In this document: piece by piece, positions 37,804 to 46,377 of the stretch | How the letters are laid out: each line of letters starts with the position of its first letter | Numbering within the stretch: position 1 is the stretch's first letter | DNA from: Gammaproteobacteria bacterium | GTDB lineage: Bacteria > Pseudomonadota > Gammaproteobacteria > Competibacterales > Competibacteraceae | DNA length: 64,000 nucleotides | Reading direction: 5' to 3' | NCBI GenBank assembly: GCA_020846135.1 | Contig: JADLEK010000008.1 | Coordinates: 1 to 64,000 of the forward strand | Made by a program: the position numbers and the translations under genes | Notes under the pieces: model-generated | What the model saw: only the letters and a program-made list of their open reading frames with translations | Databases searched by the model: none | What the model was told of the DNA's origin: nothing

Positions 37804-39143
37804 ATGGCTGCAACAGCAAGGGAATTCTGGCGGGATTGATCATGCTGCTGCTGGGGGTGCTGACCGGCTGCGATTCCGCTCCTGATCCAACGATCACTAT
37901 CGAATTCTGGGCGATGGGCCAGGAAGGCGAGCGAGTGCAGGCGCTGTTGCCCGAGTTTGAGCGCCGCCATCCCGGCCTGCGAGTACGAGTGCAGCAACTG
38001 CCGTGGAGCGCCGCGCACGAAAAACTGCTGACTGCCTACGCTGGCGGCGCCATGCCCGATCTGTTTCAGTTGGGCAATACCTGGATTCCGGAATTTGTCG
38101 CCTTGCGGGCCATTGAACCGCTGGACGCACGGTTGCAAACCTGGCCGGAGGCGACGCTGGCCGATTATTTTCCCGGCATTCTCGCCACTAACCGGCTGGC
38201 CGGGCGGACCTATGCCCTGCCCTGGTATGTCGATACCCGGCTGTTCTTTTACCGGACCGATTTGCTCGCCGCCGCCGGGTTCGCCGAGTCGCCCACCGAC
38301 TGGGACGGCTGGTTGCGCGCCATGACCCGGCTCAAAGCGCTCAATGGCGGAAACCGCTACGCCATTCTGCTGCCGGCCAATGAGTGGCAGTTGCTGGTCA
38401 TTCTGGCGCTGCAACGCGGCGCGATCCTGCTGCGAGACCAGGATCAATACGGCGATTTTCAGAACCCCCGGTTTCGCGAAGCGTTCGTCTTCTATCTGAG
38501 CCTGTTCGAGCAGGGATTGGCGCCACCGATCAGCAATACCCAAATGGCTAATCTTTACCAGGAATTTGCCAATGGCTATTTCGCAATCTCGGTCAGCGGG
38601 CCGTGGAGTATTGGCGAGTTTGGGCGGCGCTTGCCGGCAGAGATGCAGGAGAAATGGAACACCGCGCCATTGCCAGGAGGAATCATCCCTTCTCAGGCAG
38701 GGGAACCAGACCGCCCTGCAGTAGGCGTCTCGCTGGCTGGTGGAGCCAGTCTGGCGATCAGCCGGACCTCGCCCCGGCAGGCGGCGACCTGGACACTGCT
38801 GGAGTTTTTGGCCGAGCCGCAACAACAGGCGCAGTTCTATCAGTTAACCGGCGATCTGCCTGCCCGCCAGTCGGCCTGGGCTGATCCGGCGCTGGCCGAC
38901 AACCGGTACGCCCAGGCCTTCCGGCAACAATTGCAATATGTGCAAGCCACGCCCGCGATTCCCGAATGGGAGCGCATTGCCCACCGCATCGCCTATTACG
39001 CTGAATTGACGATTCGCCGGCAAATGAATATCGATGAAGCGCTGGCGGCGCTGGATCGGGATGTAGACCGGATTCTGGAAAAACGGCGCTGGCTGATCCG
39101 TCAGAGGTTTGAACAGCCGGATAAACAAACTGATTCTCAATAG
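37791..39143 (+). CDS. Sugar ABC transporter substrate-binding lipoprotein
   Basis: This is a 450-residue CUT1-type solute-binding protein. The lipobox is VLTGC with Cys at about residue 27, so it is anchored in the periplasm. The mature part starts with TITIEFWAMGQEGERVQ and has the family features DLFQLGNTWIPEF, YALPWYVDTRLFFYR and FAISVSGPWSIGEF. It starts at ATG 37791 or 37800; the strongest ribosome-binding site lies further upstream at a short ORF. It could serve the permease encoded at 27447, but the two are 10 kb apart. The sugar is unknown. Confidence 0.9.
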   Translation: MRNMNGCNSKGILAGLIMLLLGVLTGCDSAPDPTITIEFWAMGQEGERVQALLPEFERRHPGLRVRVQQLPWSAAHEKLLTAYAGGAMPDLFQLGNTWIPEFVALRAIEPLDARLQTWPEATLADYFPGILATNRLAGRTYALPWYVDTRLFFYRTDLLAAAGFAESPTDWDGWLRAMTRLKALNGGNRYAILLPANEWQLLVILALQRGAILLRDQDQYGDFQNPRFREAFVFYLSLFEQGLAPPISNTQMANLYQEFANGYFAISVSGPWSIGEFGRRLPAEMQEKWNTAPLPGGIIPSQAGEPDRPAVGVSLAGGASLAISRTSPRQAATWTLLEFLAEPQQQAQFYQLTGDLPARQSAWADPALADNRYAQAFRQQLQYVQATPAIPEWERIAHRIAYYAELTIRRQMNIDEALAALDRDVDRILEKRRWLIRQRFEQPDKQTDSQ

Positions 39144-39148
39144 GTTTC

Positions 39149-39219
39149 CGTCATACCCGCGAACGCGGGAATCCAGGCAGCTGCTGAACAACCGGATACC
39201 CGCTTTCGTGGGTATGACG
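39149..39219. repeat. Extragenic palindromic element (CGTCATACCCGCG type)
   Basis: CGTCATACCCGCGAACGCGGG at the left pairs with CCCGCTTTCGTGGGTATGACG at the right, with imperfect arms of about 20 bases. It is related to the hairpin at 49071-49098. It lies after the lipoprotein gene in the 138-base gap before the kinase stop and may help end transcription of both converging genes. Confidence 0.7.
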
Positions 39220-39281
39220 AACAGGGTGGTTTTTGATCTGGAAAAGATAAAATCTATTGGGAAACGGTGTAATAAGCCCGG

Positions 39282-41336
39282 TCAGCCTGGGGCGGACGCC
39301 CAATTACGCGCAGCCAGCAGAATCTGCCCACGCAACTCGATCCAGCCAAACTGCCCGGCCAGTTCAGCGATCAGCGACAGCCGTTCCCAGAGCCGTTCAG
39401 CGGCGATCGGCTGATCCTGAAGCTTTGGCGTCTTCTGGATCACGGTCAGCAGGCGATCCGCCAGTTTGTGCAGAAATTCGTGCATACCCACCACCAGTTC
39501 CCGGAGTGGCGCGGCATGTTGATCGCTTTCCAGCCGGACCGCAAAGCGGTACAGCAGGCCGATCTGGCGCAGCCGGCCCAGAAAGAGCGACTGATCCGGT
39601 TCGCCATCCGCCGCGCCCAGCTTCTCCAGCGATTCCTCCCGGATTTGCTGGCGCAGTTCCTGACCCAGCAACCAGCCCAGATCGCGGATGTTGCCAATGC
39701 ATTCCGCGACGATTGCCCCACCCGGTCCGGGCACCTCCATGGCGGCCCCTTCGCTGCCCTCCAGCAGCCGTTCCGCCAGCACGATCAGTTCTTCAATCTG
39801 GACCAGCAGGCCCACCACCCCCAGCCGCGCCAGCGGATCCCGATGTTTGAGGAATTGGTGGATCAGCGCGTTGGCTTTGCCCATCACCTGATTGACGAAC
39901 AGCAGCAGCGTTTGTTGCAACCGACGACTCTCGGCGTCAGCGCCGAGTTCTTCCAGCGCGAGCTGCAACAGATCCAGCCGCATGAAGTCGGCGGAAATCT
40001 GAAGCAGATGCGGACTGTCATTGCTGAACAACAGTTGGTTGAGGGTCCGGGCGTAATCAAGGAATGCGCCGGTCAGCGCCTGGATCAGCCGGGCGCGCGC
40101 CAAGGCTCCAGCCTGGGTACCGCCCAACCGCTGCGCGGCGTCGTGCAGCACCGTGAACAGCCGCACCAGCTCCAGCCAGTCACCACGAGCTTCGGAGAGC
40201 GCCCGACCCGGCAATGGGGCCTGGCGTTCAATCTGCTCCGCCAACGCCGCCAGCGGCGATCCGGCGCAGAGCCACTGCAGGCGTTGTCGATCCGCAGTCT
40301 GGTTCGTGACCAGCGCAGTAACCCAGGCGTTCAAGCCCTCCGTCAATTGCTCGATCCGGGCGTCGGTAGCCTGTTCAGCGAGGCACTCCTGAACCAGCAC
40401 CGCCATGTGTTCCGCCAGCGCATCAAGGTTGACTGCCGCCATCTGGATCGAGGCAGGCGAGGACGGCAATGATGGACTCCCAGCCGGGATCAGCACTGTG
40501 GCCTCATCCAAGGCAGTGCGCGCCTGCCGCAAGGCCGCCGCAAACTCCAGCGCACTGGCGAATCGCTGGTTGCGATCCTTGGCCAGCGCCCCCTGAATCA
40601 CGGCATCGATCGCTCCGGATAAGGCTGAGTTAAAGGTTGAGGGCGGCGCTGGATCGGTATGCAAGATCTGTTGCATCAAGGCCGCCAGCGAATCGGCAAC
40701 GAAGGGTTTACGATGGGTCAGCAGGTAGTAGAGCATGACGCCTACCGAAAACAGGTCAGCCCGGCAATCCAGCGATTCGCCGCGCAGTTGCTCCGGAGCC
40801 ATGTACAGCGGCGATCCGAGCAGATCGCCCAACTGGGTTAATTCCGAACCGCTACAGTGCGCAATGCCAAAATCGGTCAGGGCGATGGTGTAGTCCCGGC
40901 GCACCAGAATGTTGGCCGGCTTAAGGTCGCGGTGGATGATGCCCTGCTGATGAACATAAGCCAGGGCATTGAGAACCTGCAGGATCATGGCCAGGATCAT
41001 GGCCTGCGGCAAATCCGGATGATGATCGACCAACCGCCCCAGTTCCTGGCCGGCGACAAAGTCCATGGCCAGATACACGATATCGTCCTGTTCGCCCCAA
41101 TCACGGACCCGGACGATCCGCGGATGGTGGAGCTGCATCCCGATCTGCGCCTCCTGGTGGAACCGGCTGAGAATCGCATCCCGTTCGGTTCCAATCAGCA
41201 GGTCGGCGCGAACCGTCTTGAGGGCAACCGGTTCGCCGTTGTTGATGCCAACGGCGCGATAGACCACACCCATCGATCCTCGTCCCACGATGGTTTCGAT
41301 GCGGTAAGCGCCGAGGATCTGGCCGGCTCGCAGCAT
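39282..41336 (-). CDS. Serine/threonine protein kinase with long helical C-terminus
   Basis: This is a 684-residue Hanks-type kinase. The N-terminal 270 residues form the kinase domain: glycine loop VGRGSMGVVYRA, ATP-binding Lys40 (VALKTV), catalytic loop HRDLKPANI, DFG in LTDFGIAH and APE in YMAPEQLRG. No TM helix or PASTA domains are present; the last 400 residues are helical and of unknown function. It begins 17 bases after the STAS-domain gene, so the two are co-transcribed, probably with fabA-fabB upstream. STAS proteins are frequent targets of Ser/Thr kinases, so phosphorylation of the neighbour is an inference. Confidence 0.9.
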   Translation of the reverse strand: MLRAGQILGAYRIETIVGRGSMGVVYRAVGINNGEPVALKTVRADLLIGTERDAILSRFHQEAQIGMQLHHPRIVRVRDWGEQDDIVYLAMDFVAGQELGRLVDHHPDLPQAMILAMILQVLNALAYVHQQGIIHRDLKPANILVRRDYTIALTDFGIAHCSGSELTQLGDLLGSPLYMAPEQLRGESLDCRADLFSVGVMLYYLLTHRKPFVADSLAALMQQILHTDPAPPSTFNSALSGAIDAVIQGALAKDRNQRFASALEFAAALRQARTALDEATVLIPAGSPSLPSSPASIQMAAVNLDALAEHMAVLVQECLAEQATDARIEQLTEGLNAWVTALVTNQTADRQRLQWLCAGSPLAALAEQIERQAPLPGRALSEARGDWLELVRLFTVLHDAAQRLGGTQAGALARARLIQALTGAFLDYARTLNQLLFSNDSPHLLQISADFMRLDLLQLALEELGADAESRRLQQTLLLFVNQVMGKANALIHQFLKHRDPLARLGVVGLLVQIEELIVLAERLLEGSEGAAMEVPGPGGAIVAECIGNIRDLGWLLGQELRQQIREESLEKLGAADGEPDQSLFLGRLRQIGLLYRFAVRLESDQHAAPLRELVVGMHEFLHKLADRLLTVIQKTPKLQDQPIAAERLWERLSLIAELAGQFGWIELRGQILLAARNWASAPG

Positions 41337-41353
41337 GGGATGGGCGTCCGGTC

Positions 41354-41683
41354 TTAACCGAGGGCAGCGACCGCAGCGGCGACAGTGGGATGAATGACAA
41401 AAATCGCCGAGAAGCCACTGATCTCAAAGACTTCACGGACATTGTCGCGCAACTCGGCCAGCGCCAGCCGCCCGCCGGCCCGGTTCCGCTTGGCGGCCAC
41501 CAGCAAGACCCGCAACCCGGCGCTGCTGATGTAGTCCAGCGCGGCGCAATCAACCGCGACCGCTTGATTGTCATCCAGCGCCGCGAGCAGTCGAGTTTCA
41601 AATTCCCGGCAGCTCAGGCTATCCAGCCGGCCTACCGGTTTAAGGATCGTGATATTGCCTTGGCGCTGTTCCTGAATATCCAT
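41354..41683 (-). CDS. STAS-domain anti-sigma factor antagonist-like protein
   Basis: This is a 109-residue single STAS domain. It has the pattern KPVGRLDSLSCREFETRL, then VDCAALDYISSAGLRVLLVAAK, where the DYISSAG Ser pair is the usual phosphorylation site of SpoIIAA-like proteins. ATG 41683 is preceded by GAGGA; longer open frame upstream overlaps fabB and is discarded. It lies between fabB and the kinase gene. It probably works as a phospho-switch with the kinase; the target (sigma factor, anti-sigma factor or enzyme) is not visible here. Confidence 0.88.
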   Translation of the reverse strand: MDIQEQRQGNITILKPVGRLDSLSCREFETRLLAALDDNQAVAVDCAALDYISSAGLRVLLVAAKRNRAGGRLALAELRDNVREVFEISGFSAIFVIHPTVAAAVAALG

Positions 41684-41723
41684 CTGTCGTTCCTCGGGTC
41701 GTTGCAAGGTTGGAAATGAGCGG

Positions 41724-42941
41724 TTAGTTTTCAAATCGCCGCAAAGCCAGCGTGGCGTTAGTGCCGCCGAAACCAAAGCTGTTGGAGATCGCCACTTTAA
41801 GATCGACGCTATCGATCCGTTCCCGGACGATAGGCAAGCCTTCCGCCGCCGGATCAAGCGTTTCGATATTAGCCGAGGCCGCAATGAAGCGGTTATCCAT
41901 CATCAGCAGGGTGTAGATCGCCTCATGGACCCCCGCCGCGCCCAGCGCATGGCCAGTCAACGACTTGGTGGCGCTGATCGGCGGAACCCGATCGCCGAAG
42001 ACTTCCCGAAGCGCCTCCAGTTCACGGATGTCGCCCGCCGGAGTGCTGGTGCCGTGGGTATTGATATAGTCCACTGGCTCGGTGATGCCTTCCAGCGCCA
42101 GTTTCATGCAGCGCATCGCCCCTTCGCCCGAAGGTTGGACCATGTCGTGGCCATCCGACGTCGCGCCGTAGCCGATCACTTCCGCGTAAATCCGAGCGCC
42201 GCGCCGCTGGGCATGTTCCAGCTCTTCCAGCACCACGATCCCGCCACCGCCGGAGATTACGAAACCGTCGCGGCTGGCATCGTATGGCCGGGAGGCGGTG
42301 GTCGGCGTGGCGTTGTACTTGGTGGATAAGGCACCCATCGCATCAAACAGATGGGTCAGACTCCAATGCACTTCCTCGCCGCCGCCGGCGAAGACGATGT
42401 CCTGCTTGTTCCACTGAATCAGTTCGGCGCCGTGGCCGATGCAGTGGGAACTGGTAGCGCAGGCGGAACTGAGACTGTAATTGACGCCCTTGATTTTGAA
42501 CGGGGTCGCCAGACAGGCGGTAGTGGTGCTGCTCATGGTGCGCGGCACCATATACGGCCCGACCCGCTTCAAGCCCTTGGTGCGGAGCAGATCAGCGGCC
42601 TCGACGATGTTCTGCGGACTGCCGCCGCCGGTGCCGGTGATCAGCCCGGCGCGGGGGTTGGACACCATTGCTTCAGGCAATTGCGCGTCGGCGATGGCCT
42701 CGCGCATGGCGATGTAATTGAAGGCGGCGGCATCGCCCATGAACCGCAACACCTTGCGATCAATCTGCGCCGCCAGATCGACCCGTAACGGACCGCGCAC
42801 ATGGGAGCGCAAGCCCATCTCTTTGTAATCTGGTGCGTATTCCAAACCGCTGCGCCCTTGCCGCAACGATTCCAGTACTTCCCAGCGGTCGTTGCCGATG
42901 CTGGACACGATACCGATACCGGTGATCACCACTCGTCTCAT
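41724..42941 (-). CDS. fabB: 3-oxoacyl-ACP synthase I
   Basis: This is a beta-ketoacyl-ACP synthase of 405 residues that elongates unsaturated acyl chains after FabA. The active-site Cys lies in [14 protein letters not shown], and the catalytic His residues in [11 protein letters not shown] and [12 protein letters not shown]. The start [16 protein letters not shown] is typical; GAGGA precedes ATG 42941. It begins 11 bases after the fabA stop, the standard fabAB operon of gammaproteobacteria. Confidence 0.96.
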   Translation of the reverse strand: MRRVVITGIGIVSSIGNDRWEVLESLRQGRSGLEYAPDYKEMGLRSHVRGPLRVDLAAQIDRKVLRFMGDAAAFNYIAMREAIADAQLPEAMVSNPRAGLITGTGGGSPQNIVEAADLLRTKGLKRVGPYMVPRTMSSTTTACLATPFKIKGVNYSLSSACATSSHCIGHGAELIQWNKQDIVFAGGGEEVHWSLTHLFDAMGALSTKYNATPTTASRPYDASRDGFVISGGGGIVVLEELEHAQRRGARIYAEVIGYGATSDGHDMVQPSGEGAMRCMKLALEGITEPVDYINTHGTSTPAGDIRELEALREVFGDRVPPISATKSLTGHALGAAGVHEAIYTLLMMDNRFIAASANIETLDPAAEGLPIVRERIDSVDLKVAISNSFGFGGTNATLALRRFEN

Positions 42942-42952
42942 GATCTTAATCC

Positions 42953-43480
42953 TCAAAAGCCGTCGGTCGAAGTGAATAGTCCGACCCGCAGGTCTTTGCC
43001 GACGTAAATGGTTCGACCATCGACATCGACAGTAGCGTCGGCGATGCCCATTACCAGTTTACGCAGGATGACCCGCCGCATGTGAATGTGATACGTCAGT
43101 TTTTTCGCTTCGGGGCGCACCTGGCCAGTGAATTTGACTTCACCGCAACCGAGCGCCCGCCCCCGGCCCAGTCCGCCCATCCAGCCGAGGAAAAATCCCA
43201 CCAGTTGCCACATCGCATCCAGACCCAGGCAGCCGGGCATCACTGGATCGCCGATGAAATGGCAGCCGAAAAACCACAGGTCGGGATGAATATCCAGCTC
43301 CGCGACGATCTCGCCCTTGCCGTACTCGCCGCCCTCAGCGCCGATGTGAACGATCCGATCCACCATCAGCATGTTGGGCAGCGGCAGTTGGGCGTTGCCG
43401 GGGCCGAACAGTTCGCCACGGGAGCAGGCGAGCAGTTCCTCGCGGGTGTAGCTGGATTGTCTATTCACGAACGGGGACAT
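42953..43480 (-). CDS. fabA: 3-hydroxydecanoyl-ACP dehydratase/isomerase
   Basis: This is the bifunctional enzyme that introduces the cis double bond in anaerobic unsaturated fatty acid synthesis. It has 175 residues (E. coli 172). The catalytic His lies in [11 protein letters not shown] and the Asp in [10 protein letters not shown]. Start options are ATG 43480, with AAGG directly against it, or GTG 43468, which gives an N-terminus closer to E. coli FabA. It heads the fabA-fabB-STAS-kinase row. Confidence 0.96.
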   Translation of the reverse strand: MSPFVNRQSSYTREELLACSRGELFGPGNAQLPLPNMLMVDRIVHIGAEGGEYGKGEIVAELDIHPDLWFFGCHFIGDPVMPGCLGLDAMWQLVGFFLGWMGGLGRGRALGCGEVKFTGQVRPEAKKLTYHIHMRRVILRKLVMGIADATVDVDGRTIYVGKDLRVGLFTSTDGF

Positions 43481-43495
43481 CCTTGGAAAGAAGAA

Positions 43496-43520
43496 GGTTA
43501 AAGGTTAAAGGTTAAAGGTT
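43496..43520. repeat. Heptanucleotide tandem repeat (GGTTAAA)
   Basis: There are 3.6 copies of GGTTAAA directly upstream of the fabA start codon, inside its 5' untranslated region. Copy number could vary by slippage and alter spacing. Confidence 0.8.
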
Positions 43521-43596
43521 GAAGCCAGTGAGTGTCTGCCCTCCCGGTCTTTTCTGGTAGAGGCCAGGATTGGGCTGAAATCCGAATGAGAGGGCA

Positions 43597-43602
43597 ATTA
43601 TA
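43597..43602 (-). promoter_or_regulatory. Candidate -10 element for fabA
   Basis: On the minus strand the hexamer is a perfect TATAAT, about 115 bases before the fabA start; no convincing -35 lies 16-18 bases upstream. Of the 320-base gap 43481-43800, the remainder holds the heptamer repeat, a small inverted repeat GGTTAG/CTAACC near 43691-43708 and nothing else recognisable. Confidence 0.35.
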
Positions 43603-43800
43603 GGGATTTTTGCATTTTAATGGGGAATGGGTCTTACCCGAAACTGATAGAGCAGACCATCACCGCTTCTATCGCCGCAACCGGGCGCTGGGTTAGTTAG
43701 TGTCTAACCGGCAACCTCAAATGAACACCGGAATTAAGCGCGGCGAAGCGGAAATTTCAGGAGCGGAGCCAGGCGCTGACCTGAAATCGCCCGCGCCCCG

Positions 43801-44400
43801 TTATCCTTCGGGCCGGTCAGTGCCGATTTTGTCCTCAGTACCGGCCAGCAGGTCCCTGATATTGGAGCGATGCCGCCAGATCAGCAGGATCGCCATGAAT
43901 AAAATTGCGGCGCTGTAGATAAGCGGCAAACCGAACAGCCAGGCGAACAACGGAGCCAGCGTGGCGGCAGTCAAAGCCGACAGTGAGGAAATGCGGACCG
44001 TGAAGGCCATGATCAGCCAGGTTGCCAGCGTCGCCAGCGCGGTCAGCCACGACAGGCCGAGAATGACGCCAAACGCGGTCGCGACCCCTTTGCCACCTTC
44101 AAAGCCGAAAAACACCGGGTATAAATGACCCAGAAAGGCGGCCAGCCCGGTCAGCGCCAGTCCAATTTCGTCAACGCCCACCCCTCGCGCCAGCAGCACC
44201 GGCAACAAGCCCTTCAAGAAATCACCGGCCAGGGTAATCGCCGCCGCCTTTTTGCCGCCGAAGCGCAGCACATTAGTCGCGCCGGGGTTGCGCGAGCCTT
44301 CGCTACGCGGGTCGGGCAGACCCATCGCCCGGCAGACGATGATCGCGGTGGAAATCGAGCCGGCCAGATAGCCCAGCACAATGAATAAGGTCGTCAACAT
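43801..44400 (-). CDS. plsY: Acyl-phosphate:glycerol-3-phosphate acyltransferase
   Basis: This is an integral membrane enzyme of 199 residues that acylates glycerol-3-phosphate with acyl phosphate. It has the family motifs GSISTAIIVCRAMGLPDPRS with GSRNPGATNVLR, the glycine-rich GFEGGKGVAT and the C-terminal IWRHRSNIRDLLAGTE. Five TM helices are predicted. It is divergent from folB, the conserved arrangement in gammaproteobacteria. Confidence 0.96.
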   Translation of the reverse strand: MLTTLFIVLGYLAGSISTAIIVCRAMGLPDPRSEGSRNPGATNVLRFGGKKAAAITLAGDFLKGLLPVLLARGVGVDEIGLALTGLAAFLGHLYPVFFGFEGGKGVATAFGVILGLSWLTALATLATWLIMAFTVRISSLSALTAATLAPLFAWLFGLPLIYSAAILFMAILLIWRHRSNIRDLLAGTEDKIGTDRPEG

Positions 44401-44498
44401 GGCGTGTCGCTTTTGAGGGTCATGAGCAGGACCGGTGGATTAACCGGCGGGAACCGGGACCATTTTGCATTAAGATACGCCGCCGCATGGAGTCCCTC

Positions 44499-44855
44499 AT
44501 GGATCTTATTTTTATTCACGAACTGCGTCTTGAAACCACGATTGGCGTTCATGCCCATGAGCGTCAGGCTCGCCAGACCCTGATCCTTGATCTGGAACTG
44601 GGCGCGGATATTCGCCCGGCGGCGGCCACTGATCGGCTGAATGATACCCTTGATTATCAGGCTGTGGCGCAGCGGATGGCCGAATTGGCCGCTGCCAGCG
44701 AATTCCAGTTAGTGGAAACCCTGGCCGAGCGACTGGCGGAACTGCTGCTGTGGGAGTTTGCCGCGCCCTGGTTGCGGCTGACCCTGCGCAAGCCCGGCGC
44801 ATTGCCTGAAGCGCGAGAAGCGGGGGTCTGCATCGAACGCGGACGGCGGGATTAG
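44499..44855 (+). CDS. folB: Dihydroneopterin aldolase
   Basis: This is a 118-residue folate-synthesis enzyme that cleaves dihydroneopterin to 6-hydroxymethyl-dihydropterin. The family start MDLIFIHELRLETTIGVHAH and the motif DRLNDTLDYQAVAQRM are clear, and LRKPGALPEAREAGV ends the domain. ATG 44499 has GGAG 6 bases upstream; ATG 44487 is less likely. folK follows after 5 bases. Confidence 0.95.
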   Translation: MDLIFIHELRLETTIGVHAHERQARQTLILDLELGADIRPAAATDRLNDTLDYQAVAQRMAELAAASEFQLVETLAERLAELLLWEFAAPWLRLTLRKPGALPEAREAGVCIERGRRD

Positions 44856-44860
44856 ACGCT

Positions 44861-45352
44861 GTGGCCCAGATTTATATCGGCATCGGCAGCAATATTGAAC
44901 CGGAACAGCATATTCGCACCGGACTGGCGGCGCTGCGCCAGCGCTTTGGTCTGCTGACAATCTCGACGATCTACGCCAACCCGGCGGTGGGGTTTATCGG
45001 GGCCGATTTTCTGAATCTGGTCGCAGGCTTTGAAACGGATTGGGCAGTTGATGCGGTCCTTGCCGGTCTGCGGGAGATTGAGGCGGCACATCAACCGGCC
45101 AGCGCCGGGCCAAAGTTTGCGTCGCGGGCGTTGGACTTGGATCTGCTCTTGTATGGCGATATGGTTTTGCAACAACGCGGGTTGAGCATTCCCCGCCCGG
45201 AAATCACCCGCTATGCCTTTGTCCTGAAACCCTTGGCGGAGATTGCCGGCAACCGGCGTCACCCCATATTGGGATGCACCTTCGCTGAATTATGGGCGGA
45301 ATTTGATCAAGCGCAGGAAACCCTGATGCCGGTAGTGCTGCAACCGCGCTGA
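44861..45352 (+). CDS. folK: 6-hydroxymethyl-7,8-dihydropterin pyrophosphokinase
   Basis: This 163-residue enzyme activates the pterin by pyrophosphate transfer before DHPS. It starts at GTG 44861 with IYIGIGSNIEPEQHI, the conserved beta strand and loop. The signature SRALDLDLLLYGD contains the two Mg-binding Asp residues, and IPRPEITRYAFVLKPLAEIA follows. It is coupled to folB. Confidence 0.95.
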   Translation: MAQIYIGIGSNIEPEQHIRTGLAALRQRFGLLTISTIYANPAVGFIGADFLNLVAGFETDWAVDAVLAGLREIEAAHQPASAGPKFASRALDLDLLLYGDMVLQQRGLSIPRPEITRYAFVLKPLAEIAGNRRHPILGCTFAELWAEFDQAQETLMPVVLQPR

Positions 45353-45369
45353 ATTGACCAACAGGAGTA

Positions 45370-45440
45370 GGGCGGATCAGCGTAGCGCATCCGCCAGACC
45401 GGGCCGCTGGCGGATGCGGCGCAAGCGCCTTATCCGCCCT
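45370..45440. repeat. Palindromic REP-like element
   Basis: The left arm GGGCGGATCAGCGTAGCGCA pairs with the right arm ending GCGCCTTATCCGCCCT; each arm is itself a near palindrome (GGCGGATGCG / CGCATCCGCC). It lies between the convergent folK and SH3-domain genes. Its right arm recurs exactly at 289-310. Confidence 0.75.
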
Positions 45441-45468
45441 GTCTGTCTTTCGCCCTTCGCCTTTCGCC

Positions 45469-46245
45469 TCACAACCGGCTCCACTGCTCGCGGCGCTGTT
45501 CAAGGATGCGCGGGATCAACAGGGCTGCCAGCACGACCGCTCCCGCCAGCACTGCGCCGAGCAAGAGCTTCATGCTGTCATTCTCATTCCGCATCGCCTG
45601 ATTTTCCTGCTGTACGACTTGCAGTTCCCGCTCCAGGGTCACCGTCTGCTCCTGCAACGCCTTGTTGCGCTCATCGATCGCGACTGTATCGGCGGCCACC
45701 TTGCGGTATTCGGCCAACTGTTGGCGCAGCCGCACGGCTTCTTCGTAAAGCTGGGGATAGCTGAGCGCTTCCCCTTGTGGCGTGTTGACCATCTCGTTTA
45801 TGTGTTGCTTGAGTTCGGCGTGTCGCGCCTGCAACTGTTCCAATTCCTGGCGAACCTTGGCCAACAGCACCCTGCCGCTGGGAATTTCGGTGAGCTGGTT
45901 GCTGGGGAGCCAGCCTTTGATGCCTTTGGGAGTGCGGATTTGAGTATAGCCCTTGGCGTTATCTATGATTAATACCTCGACCGGCGAACCACTCTGGACC
46001 ATGCCGATGATCTTGTAGCGATCGGAAGCGCCGGCCCGCAGCGGCAAATCGAGGGTATCGCTGGCATAAATAGCGGGTTTAGGCTGAACCTGAGCCGGTT
46101 TGGGTTGGGGCGGAGCTTGCGTCTGGGATTGAGGTTGAGGCTTGGGCGGAGTTTGAACTTGAGTCCGGGATTGAGGTTTGGGCGGGGTCTGGGCGGCGGT
46201 GGACAGCAAGAAAGTCATCAGGAACAACGTCAGGAGTATTTTCAT
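45469..46245 (-). CDS. SH3-domain membrane-anchored protein (TIGR04211-like)
   Basis: This is a 258-residue protein with a signal peptide, a Pro/Gln-rich low-complexity linker of KPQ repeats, a bacterial SH3 domain (LDLPLRAGASDRYKIIGMV to GIKGWLPSNQL), a coiled coil of about 90 residues and a C-terminal TM helix (LLLGAVLAGAVVLAALLIP). This order matches the YgiM/TIGR04211 family. The function is unknown; attachment to the cell envelope and peptidoglycan contact by the SH3 domain are inferences. The KPQ linker is longer than usual. Confidence 0.85.
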   Translation of the reverse strand: MKILLTLFLMTFLLSTAAQTPPKPQSRTQVQTPPKPQPQSQTQAPPQPKPAQVQPKPAIYASDTLDLPLRAGASDRYKIIGMVQSGSPVEVLIIDNAKGYTQIRTPKGIKGWLPSNQLTEIPSGRVLLAKVRQELEQLQARHAELKQHINEMVNTPQGEALSYPQLYEEAVRLRQQLAEYRKVAADTVAIDERNKALQEQTVTLERELQVVQQENQAMRNENDSMKLLLGAVLAGAVVLAALLIPRILEQRREQWSRL

Positions 46246-46377
46246 CGGAGCGGGAACAATTTAGGGGGAGCAGCGGGAGCGGGATCGAACTATGATGATT
46301 TTAACCGGTTTACATGGCCGGTTTGCGCTCACCATCAAATCCCGCTCATTCGCCTGAGACTTGCTGAATCTTCCGCC

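Noticed and set aside
39468..40472. 334-codon plus-strand frame across the kinase gene
   Set aside because: Gln/Arg/His-rich shadow of the kinase C-terminal half, without start signals.
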